Part shown: positions 26,052 through 35,608 of the stretch, piece after piece | How positions within the stretch are numbered: position 1 is the stretch's first letter | Layout of the letters: the number at the start of each line of letters is the position of its first letter | Source of the DNA: Bradyrhizobium sp. 149 | GTDB taxonomy: Bacteria; Pseudomonadota; Alphaproteobacteria; Rhizobiales; Xanthobacteraceae | Length of the DNA stretch: 64,000 nt | Assembly (NCBI RefSeq): GCF_023073915.1 | Contig: NZ_JADPKK010000022.1 | Coordinates: forward strand, 620,001-684,000 | Direction: 5' to 3' | Made by a program: the position numbers and the translations under genes | The notes under the pieces: generated by a model | What the model was told of the DNA's origin: nothing | Seen by the model: the letters and a program-made list of their open reading frames with translations, nothing else | The model's database searches: none

Positions 26052-26282
26052 CTAGTCGTCGTCGGCGACGTCCGAGAACATCGCTCGCTTCAAGCGCCAG
26101 CCGCGCGGCCTGGCGCGCTTTGCCGGCTCGCCAGTGGTCTGCGTGGCAAGGACAGGCTTACTTTCCTTGCCGCGCTCCATGGCGCGCTGGGGCGGTGGCC
26201 AATGCGCAAGGTGCGTGCCTGTGGTCTCGCTGGCGTGCACGAATGTCGATGACAGACCTTTGCGGTCGGACGAGCCTTTCAT
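26052..26282 (-). CDS. Small basic hypothetical protein
   Basis: 76 residues from ATG 26282, preceded by GGGAG at about 8 nt. The sequence (MKGSSDRKGLSSTFVHASET and later RARPRGWRLKRAMFSDVADD) is polar and basic without a fold signature. It lies between the glmU operon and the left attachment repeat, so it is probably the last core gene before the element. Confidence 0.5.
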   Translation of the reverse strand: MKGSSDRKGLSSTFVHASETTGTHLAHWPPPQRAMERGKESKPVLATQTTGEPAKRARPRGWRLKRAMFSDVADDD

Positions 26283-26395
26283 GGCCAAATCTCCCAGAGG
26301 GGGAAGCGTTGGCCAAATTTGTTGACAAGAAGTTAATCGACGCGGTTTAACGCCGCCCAATTCGACGCAGTCGAGGCAGCGAGGCGCTGTCTCAA

Positions 26396-26407
26396 TCAGC
26401 AATAATT
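26396..26407 (+). repeat. Left attachment-site repeat (candidate attL core)
   Basis: TCAGCAATAATT, identical and in the same orientation as 31214-31225. It is followed within 80 bp by three TTTCCCA copies. A tRNA T-arm-like hairpin (GGGTTCGAGCCC, 26521-26532) lies just inside. Confidence 0.6.
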
Positions 26408-26622
26408 TGCTAGTGTCGAGCAGTATCAATGGTTTCCCAGAGATCGATTTCCCAATTTGTTCTCATTCGCCGGCATCGTTTCCCAGTCGCGATCTCCAGA
26501 AACGGGAAATGAAATCGCCGGGTTCGAGCCCGTCACTGCCTAGCACGCCGGCCTTTTTTCTTTCCCGGAACAAAGTAGCTCCTGGCGCGTAATGTCGCGG
26601 GCAGGTGTTTCAAGGGGAAAGC

Positions 26623-27018
26623 GTGGAAGAGTTGCTGGTTCTGGTCATCGAAGATGACCCAGCGATCCAAGCCATTATTGACGACGCGCTTTCCGATGGC
26701 GGGTATGCGCCCTCCATGGCGGCAAGCGGAGAAGAAGCCGTCACCTTGTTGAAGGGCGGCGAATACGATTTCCGAGTGCTCGTGACAGACATCAACCTGC
26801 TCGGCAGGATCGATGGCTGGGAAGTAGCGAGGGCTGCACGCGAGACCGACCCGGCGCTGCCCATCATCTACATCACGGGCGCTGCGGCCGACCAATGGAG
26901 GTCCAAGGGCGTCCCGAACAGCATCTTGCTGACGAAGCCATTTGCGCCAGCCCAACTAGTGACCGCGATCTCCAACCTGCTGAACACCAGTGGGACGCCG
27001 CTGCCGCCCACGACGTAA
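26623..27018 (+). CDS. Single-domain response regulator
   Basis: 131 residues from GTG 26623, preceded by AAGGGGAAA. It is a stand-alone receiver domain: acidic pocket E10-D11-D12 (LVLVIEDDPAIQAIIDDALS), phospho-acceptor D56 in VTDINLL, T85 in YITGA and K105 in LLTKPFAP, all intact. There is no output domain and no histidine kinase gene in the element, so it would need a kinase elsewhere in the genome. CheY-like proteins of this kind act by protein contact. Its position 200 bp inside the left end makes it element cargo. Confidence 0.85.
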   Translation: MEELLVLVIEDDPAIQAIIDDALSDGGYAPSMAASGEEAVTLLKGGEYDFRVLVTDINLLGRIDGWEVARAARETDPALPIIYITGAAADQWRSKGVPNSILLTKPFAPAQLVTAISNLLNTSGTPLPPTT

Positions 27019-27336
27019 GGCCGCCTTCGATGGCGGCTCCTTGAGCCGGTTATCCAACACCGACTACCCAACCCACCAACACGTGGGGCTCGATGCACAA
27101 ACCTTCGCAACGCGAAAACCGCCGGTTTGCTGCAAAAATCGCCAGCTTCGCCCACCATGCCGCGAGTACACCGGCTGGCCCAATTCGGCTTCTGTTTTGG
27201 GACGGCGGGTAATGGCCTGTTTCGACTCGGATTGACCTAGTTTGAATTCCCGGTCGCCTAAGTTCCGGGAACTTGGACCGGGCTGCTTACGTTTGGTGGT
27301 TTGCTGGAGCCGGGGACACGGCCTTGCGGGGTAAAG

Positions 27337-27513
27337 ATGCAAGAATATCGCGCCTACGTCATGGGACAGGACGGGCACATTGAGTCGCGCATCGACATCG
27401 TGTGTAGAGACGAAATCGAAGCCAAAGCGCGCGCGAAGGCTCTTGTGGATGGCCATGATATCGAGCTTTGGCATGGCGATCGTGTAATCGCCAACTACCG
27501 GCACGAAGACTAA
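27337..27513 (+). CDS. Small conserved hypothetical protein
   Basis: 58 residues beginning MQEYRAYVMGQDGHIESRID, with a helix (EIEAKARAKALVDGHDIELW) and the end HGDRVIANY. Short proteins of this pattern, with the GHDIELW core, occur in many copies in Bradyrhizobium genomes; function unknown. ATG 27337 is chosen because the family begins there. Confidence 0.65.
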   Translation: MQEYRAYVMGQDGHIESRIDIVCRDEIEAKARAKALVDGHDIELWHGDRVIANYRHED

Positions 27514-27593
27514 GCTGCCGCAGCTTTGCATTGCCGGATGCCCGACTGTCGCGGGACGGCGACTGCCGCCTTAGCTGCGTCGCTTCTGCGTCA

Positions 27594-27764
27594 CTAGCCG
27601 TAACGGTAGTTGTGTAGATGCGCGCGGACTCGCACGGCCGGTTCTGTCCTGCCGAGCGCGTGAGCGATTTCGTCCGGTCGGCTCCCCGCCGCCGCCATCG
27701 CCAACAGGCGCGCGTGCTCTTCCGGCGTCCACCGTCTCACCAGCGGGTAGCGTGACTGTCTCAT
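27594..27764 (-). CDS. Small Myb/SANT-like helix-turn-helix protein
   Basis: 56 residues from ATG 27764: RRWTPEEHARLLAMAAAGSR then PDEIAHALGRTEPAVRVRA. This is a three-helix homeodomain-like DNA-binding pattern (W-T-x-E-E ... L ... G-x-S-x-x-x-I-A-x-x-L-G-R-T-x-x-A-V). Nothing else is attached, so it may be a small regulator or a decayed one. Adjacent genes do not identify a target. Confidence 0.65.
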   Translation of the reverse strand: MRQSRYPLVRRWTPEEHARLLAMAAAGSRPDEIAHALGRTEPAVRVRAHLHNYRYG

Positions 27765-27913
27765 TGCCCCAGCAGCCTCCAGCCCGTGTCTGCTGGCCTG
27801 CCTGCTACAGTCCGTCGAGTCGCACATTCACATATGAGATGAACGAGGGTGGCCTGCGGGGCGGCCTCATTCCTTTGCCCGGCTCCCGATCTGCGGCGGC
27901 TATCGGCTATCGC

Positions 27914-28057
27914 CTACCGGCGGAACGAACGGTCGATGTCGCGCAGGAGAGCCACGGCCGCATCAGTATAGCGCCCGTAGGACAATTGCTGATCTGCAAG
28001 GCTGGCACACGCCAGAACAACAGCAGCTATGGTCATACCCTTGATCATGCCGATCAT
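27914..28057 (-). CDS. Small exported peptide
   Basis: 47 residues. A short hydrophobic signal (MIGMIKGMTIAAVVLACASL) with an LACA-like segment leads to ADQQLSYGRYTDAAVALLRD and a basic end. The GRYTDAxxxxLRxI core recurs in short rhizobial proteins, usually with the same signal. No ribosome site is clear and the start may be ATG 28057 or 28048. Confidence 0.55.
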   Translation of the reverse strand: MIGMIKGMTIAAVVLACASLADQQLSYGRYTDAAVALLRDIDRSFRR

Positions 28058-28631
28058 TGTAAGCCGGAGCTGGTTAAGGGCCGGCTAAATGGCATGCAGC
28101 CTCAGCCGTGGTGCCCGCGCTGGCCAGTGCACCGCCACCTGAACCTTTACGCTGCCCATTCAGACCAATGAAGGTCCGGGATTTTGCTCATCCCTCTCGG
28201 GGCTGGAACGCCGCCGCCTGCGCTTCATTTTAAGCGGGCGGCGTTTTCTTTGGTCCTGCCTGGATGGTCGGAGTCAGAAGGGGCCGCCTTTCAGCAGCCC
28301 CTTGCCGGTTGAAATCTTGTTCGGGATGAAATGCCAGCCCCGGCAAAAGCCACGATAGCGGTGCTGTGGTGCTGGGTGGACTCCGGACAACTACCGTTCG
28401 ATGCATTGACCTAATTCAATGGGGAATAGCACTAAAAACGGCCCCAGCGGGGGCTGGAACGCTGGGGCCGCCATTCCCATTGGCCGGACAGCGGTGCCCG
28501 GTACAAGGTTAGTTCCGCAGGAACCAAAAGTTCCGCGAAAGGAACAGCCCGGTCGCTACTTTCTCACCCACACGACTACCGGAACGATCGGCCCAGCAGC
28601 GTCATTGCTCCTCCTGAGTAGGAGTTGCGTC
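28058..28631. other. Intergenic region with two strong hairpins
   Basis: About 570 bp with no convincing gene. At 28212-28247 CGCCGCC..CGCTT pairs with AAGCG..GGCGGCG and is followed by TTTTC, an intrinsic terminator on the plus strand without a visible upstream gene, so it may end a small RNA. At 28440-28469 GGCCCCAGCG pairs perfectly with its complement around loop GGGGCTGGAA. Both sit beside the GGGGCTGGAA motif also seen at 15498. Confidence 0.5.
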
Positions 28632-28991
28632 GTGCGTCAGTCACCCTCGATCGTGCCGCTGGATCGTCTCGACCGGGACATCTACCTCGTCCTCGAGGAC
28701 TTCGGTGCCCGTGCGGGCTGCTCCTGGCGCGAGACCGACGAGCAGGACACCGATCGCGAGACGATCATCCGCGACCTCATCGCCGGCCAGTACGCCTATC
28801 TGGTGCGGATCGTGGCTTTCAACGCCATTGAGGGCTGGTCCCGCGACGCCACCAGCGAAGTCGCAGATAAACTGGCGGAGCGCGCCGCCGCCGACGCCGA
28901 GATCACGTCGGCCTTGCGGGCCTTCATCGAGGCGAACGCTACCCGGCCGTTTGCCGTCCAACTGGCGCTTCCGTTACGCGGAGCTGCTTGA
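28632..28991 (+). CDS. Hypothetical cytoplasmic protein
   Basis: 119 residues from GTG 28632 (RQSPSIVPLDRLDRDIYLVL), with TAGGAG about 10 nt upstream. It is acidic and helical (DRETIIRDLIAGQYAYLVRI, KLAERAAADAEITSALRAFI), ending ALPLRGAA. I recognise it only as a type found in Bradyrhizobium accessory DNA. The longer frame from 28419 reads through the hairpin and is unlikely. Confidence 0.6.
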   Translation: MRQSPSIVPLDRLDRDIYLVLEDFGARAGCSWRETDEQDTDRETIIRDLIAGQYAYLVRIVAFNAIEGWSRDATSEVADKLAERAAADAEITSALRAFIEANATRPFAVQLALPLRGAA

Positions 28992-29205
28992 GCATGGCGC
29001 GCCTGACCCCGCCGAGAAGATCGATCAGACCTATGACTTGGCCATTATCGCACCCGCCGACTATCTGACGCGCGACTGCGATGCCGAGACCACGGTCGAT
29101 CGGCTGCTCCGCATGCTCGATCGTGACAGCGTTCGCGACGCCATCACCGAGATTTTGGTCGACTCGCGGGTGCATCCACGGCCGAGAGCGGATGGCCGGG
29201 GATAA
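28951..29205 (+). CDS. Possible overlapping small ORF
   Basis: In a second frame, from TTG 28951, the sequence reads YAELLEHGAPDPAEKIDQTY, DLAIIAPADYLTRDCDAETT and VDRLLRMLDRDSVRDAITEI before TAA 29205. Composition is protein-like. It overlaps the end of 28632-28991 by about 40 bp without an ATG or ribosome site. It may be a coupled downstream gene, or the true C-terminus of the previous gene after a frameshift near 28970. Confidence 0.4.
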   Translation: MPSNWRFRYAELLEHGAPDPAEKIDQTYDLAIIAPADYLTRDCDAETTVDRLLRMLDRDSVRDAITEILVDSRVHPRPRADGRG

Positions 29206-29357
29206 GGGCCGCCCCCGGCCACCTTCCTTGCTGCGTGTATTGCGGCGCTGGAACTAGAAGGGGTAGCATTGGAGGAGATTTAAACTAGCGCGAGCGCCAA
29301 GGCGGCCAATACTAGAAGGCCGACAAAATACAGCGCCGCGCCAACGTTGAGGCGTCT

Positions 29358-30197
29358 ATGGGGGCCGTAGAGGAATACAAAGCCCGCAACGCTGAGCGCG
29401 AAGCCCGGCGCGCCGAAAAACAAAAACCTCCAGAGAAGACGGGATGGTGGTTCAGTCAGCCCGTTCCAATCGATCGATTCACGGGGTGGCTTGTTGCGTG
29501 GACCGCGCTCCTCGTGACCGCGACCATCGCGAACGTTATTATTATCAATCATACCGATGAAAAAGTTGGAAAGCAGGCTGAAATTGCTCATCGGCAACTT
29601 GATGTTATGAAAGCTCAAACTCGCCCATGGCTCAAGGGGGCGTTCAATCTCGTTAAGTTGTCTAAAAGCGCTGAAGGGGCGCTGTATGCCGATATCGATG
29701 TTAGATTCATCAACGTCGGAAACTATCCCGCTCCAGTCGTATTTGTCAGCGGAGCGGTTATCCCGCACCCGGGACAGCAATGGCAGGTCCAACAGAAATG
29801 GTACTGCGACAACGCGGCTTCTAGCTGGGGAAACATTCTCAAGAACCCGACTAACAATGCCCTCCCGAATGAATGGTCTCCGTGGCAGCGGCAAAATGCG
29901 GTCGTGTGGCCCCCGCAAATCGCCCAATGGCACAGTAGAATCGTGGCCGAAAATGGTGGCAAATTGAGCGGAGCGCCCGACAGGATTGCTCTCGTTTTCA
30001 TCGGCTGCATCGTCTACAGCGCGACTGACCCTAATGAAGTCCATCAAACTGGTTTCATGCTGGACTTCGCCAACGGCACTCTCCCTAGTGGCCCACCCAA
30101 AACGGCTACTTTCGATATCTCCGGGAAAGAGGCCAGAGAATATGATCTTTCCGACATCAGCCTGATACAGGGCTTTCAGGGAAGTTTCGGAAACTAG
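29358..30197 (+). CDS. Single-pass membrane protein with large external domain
   Basis: 279 residues. A charged, helical N-terminus (VEEYKARNAEREARRAEKQK) leads to one membrane helix (GWLVAWTALLVTATIANVII), a short coiled segment (AEIAHRQLDVMKAQTRPWLK) and a beta-rich domain (VRFINVGNYPAPVVFVSGAV). The MKAQxRPW..VxxxNxGxxPA pattern is typical of a membrane protein type in proteobacterial accessory regions, function unknown. ATG 29358 follows GAGGCGTCT. Codon use is less GC3-rich than core genes, supporting acquisition. Confidence 0.7.
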   Translation: MGAVEEYKARNAEREARRAEKQKPPEKTGWWFSQPVPIDRFTGWLVAWTALLVTATIANVIIINHTDEKVGKQAEIAHRQLDVMKAQTRPWLKGAFNLVKLSKSAEGALYADIDVRFINVGNYPAPVVFVSGAVIPHPGQQWQVQQKWYCDNAASSWGNILKNPTNNALPNEWSPWQRQNAVVWPPQIAQWHSRIVAENGGKLSGAPDRIALVFIGCIVYSATDPNEVHQTGFMLDFANGTLPSGPPKTATFDISGKEAREYDLSDISLIQGFQGSFGN

Positions 30198-30390
30198 ACC
30201 CATTAATAGCATGACGGCACAAGCCGCCCGTAACCCGCGCATCGCTCATTCCCTTCAAGAATGAACGGCATTAGGTGCGAACGAACAAGCCGCTAGGCTT
30301 GTGGCGTTTGCGCCATAATACGGCACATTTGGGTGTAGCAGCCGCAATCCAGTTGATCTGATCCGTTCAGATGGCGCGAATCTGAACCAT

Positions 30391-30729
30391 TCAATCGATC
30401 GGAAATGAAAACCGCCGCACGACAACAACTCCGGCATGTGTCACCGTGATCGGCACCGATGATCCTTCGAGCTTCACACGCTCCAGGATGGGCATCGGAA
30501 GCATGCGCTGGCCGTCCGCCAGCGGCTCCAGGCAGTAGCCGAGCGCGGCCAGCTCGCTTGGGAGCACCGACATCGGCAACGTCTCCAGCGCCATCTCTGC
30601 CGCTCCCGGGACCGACGTGAGCCAGCCGTCGCCGGCCTTGGTGACCATTTCGTTGATCGCGGCGAACAGCTCCTTGCGGTCCCTGATCTTGAACTGCTCG
30701 CCGGGGATATGTCTGGCCGACGACGTCAT
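30391..30729 (-). CDS. Hypothetical protein in the element
   Basis: 112 residues beginning MTSSARHIPGEQFKIRDRKE. Beta-alpha pattern with a helix (LFAAINEMVTKAGDGWLTSV) and hydrophobic strands at the end (SVPITVTHAGVVVVRRFSFP). No family named. Its start is 3 bp from the start of the integrase fragment on the opposite strand, so it may mark the rearrangement that removed the integrase 5' end. Confidence 0.55.
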   Translation of the reverse strand: MTSSARHIPGEQFKIRDRKELFAAINEMVTKAGDGWLTSVPGAAEMALETLPMSVLPSELAALGYCLEPLADGQRMLPMPILERVKLEGSSVPITVTHAGVVVVRRFSFPID

Positions 30730-30732
30730 GGA

Positions 30733-31056
30733 ATGGTGACCTCGGCACCCTTTGCCAATGCCCAGACGTTGAGTCACGCGATCAGGAACCGGCTGCACGC
30801 CCTTGGCTTCACCGACTACGTGATGCACGGCCTGCGTAAGAACGCCGGAATGGAACTGGCGCTGGCCGGATGCACGGTGCCAGAGATCATGGCGGTGCTC
30901 GGCCACAAGACCCCGAAGATGGCACTGTTCTACGTGCAGCAGGCACAGCAGGAGACCATGAACGAGAACGCGGTCGGCAAATGGGATGCCGAAATCGAGA
31001 AGCGCGCGGCCAAGAGGGTGGCCAGCAAGCGGGCGGCGCTGGTCGTCGTGGGTTGA
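30733..31056 (+). pseudogene. Tyrosine recombinase (phage integrase), C-terminal fragment
   Basis: About 107 residues that correspond to the C-terminal catalytic part: MHGLRKNAGMELALAGCTVP carries the HxLRK box, IMAVLGHKTPKMALFYVQQA carries LGH and the Tyr nucleophile. The N-terminal arm-binding and core-binding domains and the first catalytic Arg are missing, so the protein is inactive. Homology starts abruptly near 30740, where another gene begins on the opposite strand. The intrinsic terminator at 31084-31107 follows. It is the recombinase remnant of the element. Confidence 0.8.
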
Positions 31057-31083
31057 CAGGCGAGGGCGATCTGATGATGAAGG

Positions 31084-31110
31084 GGCCGCCTTTTGGCGGC
31101 CTCTTTCATT
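31084..31110 (+). terminator. Intrinsic terminator after the integrase fragment
   Basis: GGCCGCC (31084-31090), loop TTTT, GGCGGCC (31095-31101), then TCTTTC. It ends the integrase transcript before glmS. Confidence 0.75.
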
Positions 31111-31213
31111 TTGGGAAATCCGGAATTGGGAAGTTTTCGATGCAATTGGGAAATCTGCCGGTAGTGTCGCCAAAAACCACTGGGAAACGATTGAAATCAC
31201 TGGAATGTACGAC

Positions 31214-31225
31214 TCAGCAATAATT
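31214..31225 (+). repeat. Right attachment-site repeat (candidate attR core)
   Basis: Second copy of TCAGCAATAATT, 89 bp before the glmS start codon. Four TGGGAA(A/G) copies lie in the preceding 100 bp, after the integrase fragment and its terminator. Confidence 0.6.
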
Positions 31226-31313
31226 ATTGAGTATCTGGTTCCTTGATAACTTCGCTAAAAACCGAGCGCGTCGTTTAGGCGATTTTTCGACGATTTGGGG
31301 GATATTGATCCGC

Positions 31314-33140
<1,827 letters not shown>

Positions 33141-33160
33141 GCAGAAGGGTCGGGCCGGAA

Positions 33161-33211
33161 CGCTTCGTGGTCTTCCAAAACCTGCTAGAAGACCATAGCT
33201 TGAACGAAGCG
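33161..33211. repeat. Nested inverted repeat between glmS and the DUF502 gene
   Basis: Outer arms CGCTTCG (33161-33167) and CGAAGCG (33205-33211); inner arms TGGTCTTC (33168-33175) and GAAGACCA (33188-33195), loop of 12 nt, with a 9-nt asymmetric bulge. No T-run follows. It may be an mRNA stabiliser at the end of glmS or a 5'-UTR structure of the next gene, 18 bp downstream. Confidence 0.55.
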
Positions 33212-33228
33212 ACCGACTTGGAACCCGA

Positions 33229-33999
33229 ATGAACCCCCGTGACGACGCGCCTGCGCCTCTTGATCCCGTGCCGGAGCCGCATACCGGCCTGATCGGCCGC
33301 TTCCGCAACTACTTCCTCACCGGTCTCATCGTGACGGGGCCGATTGCGATCACGCTGTATCTGGTCTGGTGGTTCGTCACCTGGGTTGATGGCGTGGTGC
33401 GGCCATTCGTGCCGCTGGCCTATCGGCCCGAGACCTATCTGCCCTACGTCGTCCCCGGCTGGGGACTGATTGTCGCATTTTTCACGCTGACGCTGGTCGG
33501 CTTCCTCGCCGCCAATTTGATCGGCCGGACGCTGGTCGATGTCGGAGAGACCTTCCTCGGCCGGATCCCGGCGGTGCGCGCCATCTACCGTGGCCTGAAG
33601 CAGGTGTTCGAGACGCTGTTCTCGGGCAAGGGCTCGAGCTTCCGCAAGGTCGGCCTGGTCGAGTTTCCCTCGCCGGGCATGTGGTCGATCGTGCTGATCT
33701 CGCAATCGCCGAACGAGGACGTCTCCCGCAGCCTGCCGGGTCAGGAGGAGCACGTCTCGGTGTTCCTGCCGTGCTCGCCGAACCCGACCACCGGCTTCTT
33801 CTTCTACGTTCCCAAGAGCAAGATCGTCGAGGTCGATATGAGCACGGAGGATGCCGCGACGCTGATTATGTCGGCTGGTGTGGTGCAGCCGGGCTCTACG
33901 CCAGATCCGAAGAAGGCCGCCGCGCTCGCGGGCATGGCGAACGCCGCGCGCATTGCCAATGCCTCCGCACTCCAGCCCCAGCCTGCGAAGGTGGAGTAG
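33229..33999 (+). CDS. DUF502 membrane protein
   Basis: 256 residues of the DUF502 family, whose function is unknown. Two membrane helices (YFLTGLIVTGPIAITLYLVW and GLIVAFFTLTLVGFLAANLI) lie near residues 28-50 and 80-100, followed by the family core (RIPAVRAIYRGLKQVFETLF), TTGFFFYVPKSK and the acidic VDMSTEDAATLIMSAGVVQP. In many rhizobia it lies between glmS and recG, as here. Confidence 0.85.
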   Translation: MNPRDDAPAPLDPVPEPHTGLIGRFRNYFLTGLIVTGPIAITLYLVWWFVTWVDGVVRPFVPLAYRPETYLPYVVPGWGLIVAFFTLTLVGFLAANLIGRTLVDVGETFLGRIPAVRAIYRGLKQVFETLFSGKGSSFRKVGLVEFPSPGMWSIVLISQSPNEDVSRSLPGQEEHVSVFLPCSPNPTTGFFFYVPKSKIVEVDMSTEDAATLIMSAGVVQPGSTPDPKKAAALAGMANAARIANASALQPQPAKVE

Positions 34000-34103
34000 G
34001 GCCATTCCTCTGCGGGATGGCCGCCGGTCACGCGGGCGTCCCGTCCTCTGCTAGTCTTCGGTTGAACCGAGCGCGCTGCTCGGGATTCGATCTGGAGTGC
34101 ACG

Positions 34104-34961
34104 ATGTCCAAAACCATTGCGATCCTCGCGCCCGGTGCAATGGGCAGCGCCGTGGCCCGCCGTCTCAGCGAGCACGGTGCGCGCGTGCTGACGTCGTTAG
34201 AGGGGCGAAGCGAGGCGACGTGCAAGCGCGCGGCGGATGCCGGCATGATCGGCGCCGAGAACGACGCGATCGCGGATGCCGACATCATCCTCTCCATCGT
34301 GCCGCCGGGCGAAGCGGTGGCGCTCGCCGAGCGGCTGGCAGGCCTGATCGTCCGGCGCGAGAAGAAGCCGGTCGTGGTTGATTGCAACGCCGTCAACGTC
34401 GATACCGTGATGAGGATCGAGGCGATCATCGGCTCGGCACAGGCGCCGTTCGTCGATGCCGGCATCATCGGATTCCCACCCCAGCCTGGCGGCAAGAGCC
34501 CCGCCTTCTATATGTCCGGCGAGCACGCCAAGGACCTCGCCGTGCTGAAGGACCTCGGCCTCGACGTGCGGATCGTCGAGGGACCGGTCGGAGCGGCGTC
34601 CGCGCTAAAGATGTCCTATGCCGGCATCGTCAAGGGCCTCGCCGGCATCGGCTCGGCGATGGTGGTCGCGGCAACGAAAGCGGGGGCTGCGGATGCGTTG
34701 CGCGACGAGCTCGCACTCAGCCAGCCCGCGGTTCTGGCCCGGCTCGAAGTCGCGTTGCCGGACATGATCCCGAAAGCATATCGCTGGGTCGCGGAGATGC
34801 GGGAGATTTCCGGTTTCCTCGGCCCCGATCATCCGGCGAGCCAGATCTACGAAGGCTTTGCGCGCTGGTTCGAGCACCTCGCCGAGGACGCGAAAGGCGA
34901 GGCGGCGGATACGGACCTGATGAAGGCATTCGCCGCGCGTATCGCGCAGAAGAAATCCTGA
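34104..34961 (+). CDS. NAD(P)-dependent dehydrogenase with DUF1932 C-terminal domain
   Basis: 285 residues. The Rossmann start (KTIAILAPGAMGSAVARRLS) and the segment IVPPGEAVALAERLAG match the 6-phosphogluconate/hydroxyacid dehydrogenase N-domain. The DUF1932 part (SYAGIVKGLAGIGSAMVVAA) gives an all-helical C-domain from about residue 170. The substrate is unknown; related enzymes act on small hydroxy acids or sulfolactate-like compounds. ATG 34104 fits the fold; the frame is open upstream. It is not obviously in an operon with its neighbours. Confidence 0.8.
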   Translation: MSKTIAILAPGAMGSAVARRLSEHGARVLTSLEGRSEATCKRAADAGMIGAENDAIADADIILSIVPPGEAVALAERLAGLIVRREKKPVVVDCNAVNVDTVMRIEAIIGSAQAPFVDAGIIGFPPQPGGKSPAFYMSGEHAKDLAVLKDLGLDVRIVEGPVGAASALKMSYAGIVKGLAGIGSAMVVAATKAGAADALRDELALSQPAVLARLEVALPDMIPKAYRWVAEMREISGFLGPDHPASQIYEGFARWFEHLAEDAKGEAADTDLMKAFAARIAQKKS

Positions 34962-34989
34962 TCATCCGATCTCACGACACGGCCATTGA

Positions 34990-35505
34990 TCACTTGCCGT
35001 GCACCGAATCCAGAAAACCCAGGATGTCCCGATCGCGTCGCAAGCGCACGACCGGGACCTCAGCGCCATACTGCGCACGCTCGGCCTCGATAACGGGCGC
35101 GCGTTCCGTATCGTAACGCCATGCTTCCCGCATCAATCTCCAGTCGAACTGTTCGGGGCACCCCTCCGGGAGGTCAGGCCGGGTCTTGTCGCGATCGAAA
35201 GCAGAGCGCAACAGAATGCGCCACTGGCAAAGCCAGCGCGGGCGGTCGATGACGACCAAAGTATCGGCGCGCGCGAGCGTGAGATCGAAGGCAAGTTCCG
35301 AGAAGCTGCCGTCGACAACCCATTCGTCGCCCGCGATCGCTTCGCTGACGCGTGTCCGGAAGCTCGGTTTGTCGGATGGCTTCCAGCCCGGCCGCCAGTA
35401 CAGCACGTCGAGATGCACCACGGGCAGCCCGAGCTTTTGCCCGAGGTTTCGGGAGAGGCTCGTCTTTCCGCTACCCTGGCAGCCAACGACGATGATCCGG
35501 CGCAT
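34990..35505 (-). CDS. P-loop kinase-like protein (adenylate kinase-like)
   Basis: 171 residues with Walker A near the start (MRRIIVVGCQGSGKTSLSRN), LDVLYWRPGWKPSD and the DGSFSEL segment (lid-like). This fits the family annotated as DNA topology modulation or FlaR-like, predicted NMP/shikimate-type kinases of unknown substrate. The C-terminus has VPVVRLRRDRDILGFLDSVH. It is convergent with the dehydrogenase at 34104-34961. Confidence 0.8.
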   Translation of the reverse strand: MRRIIVVGCQGSGKTSLSRNLGQKLGLPVVHLDVLYWRPGWKPSDKPSFRTRVSEAIAGDEWVVDGSFSELAFDLTLARADTLVVIDRPRWLCQWRILLRSAFDRDKTRPDLPEGCPEQFDWRLMREAWRYDTERAPVIEAERAQYGAEVPVVRLRRDRDILGFLDSVHGK

Positions 35506-35608
35506 CGCCGCAGGCTTTCACGAAAACGGCCGAGACGGAAGATTGGATTCGACTTGCCGTTCCAGGAGCGGGATGGCTGAATGACCGACGCATGCAATGG
35601 GAGTTCGA

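Larger units (their letters stand above)
26396..31225. mobile_element. Decayed integrative element between glmU and glmS
   Basis: A 12-bp direct repeat (TCAGCAATAATT) lies at both ends (26396-26407 and 31214-31225). Just inside each end are copies of TGGGAAA in opposite orientation (left: 26433, 26448, 26479 as TTTCCCA; right: 31112, 31127, 31147, 31181), as in arm-type integrase sites. The right end carries a 5'-truncated tyrosine integrase. Cargo is a mixed set of small unknown genes, a receiver-domain protein and a membrane protein. Content is sparse with lower coding density than the flanks. The integrase fragment implies it cannot excise on its own. Confidence 0.6.

Noticed and set aside
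26519..26540. tRNA T-arm-like sequence (GGGTTCGAGCCC) near the left end of the element
   Set aside because: No acceptor, D arm or anticodon arm can be built around it. Could be a residue of an attachment site but is not a tRNA.
29268..29284. GGAGGAG with no start codon close by
   Set aside because: Followed by ATTTAAACTAG, with no initiator at suitable distance; likely chance.
29280..29450. Minus-strand frame with two hydrophobic helices overlapping the start of 29358-30197
   Set aside because: The plus-strand gene has a ribosome site and a family-like body. The minus frame has only a TTG start with an ill-spaced site. The helix-like composition may be coincidental, though it is curious.
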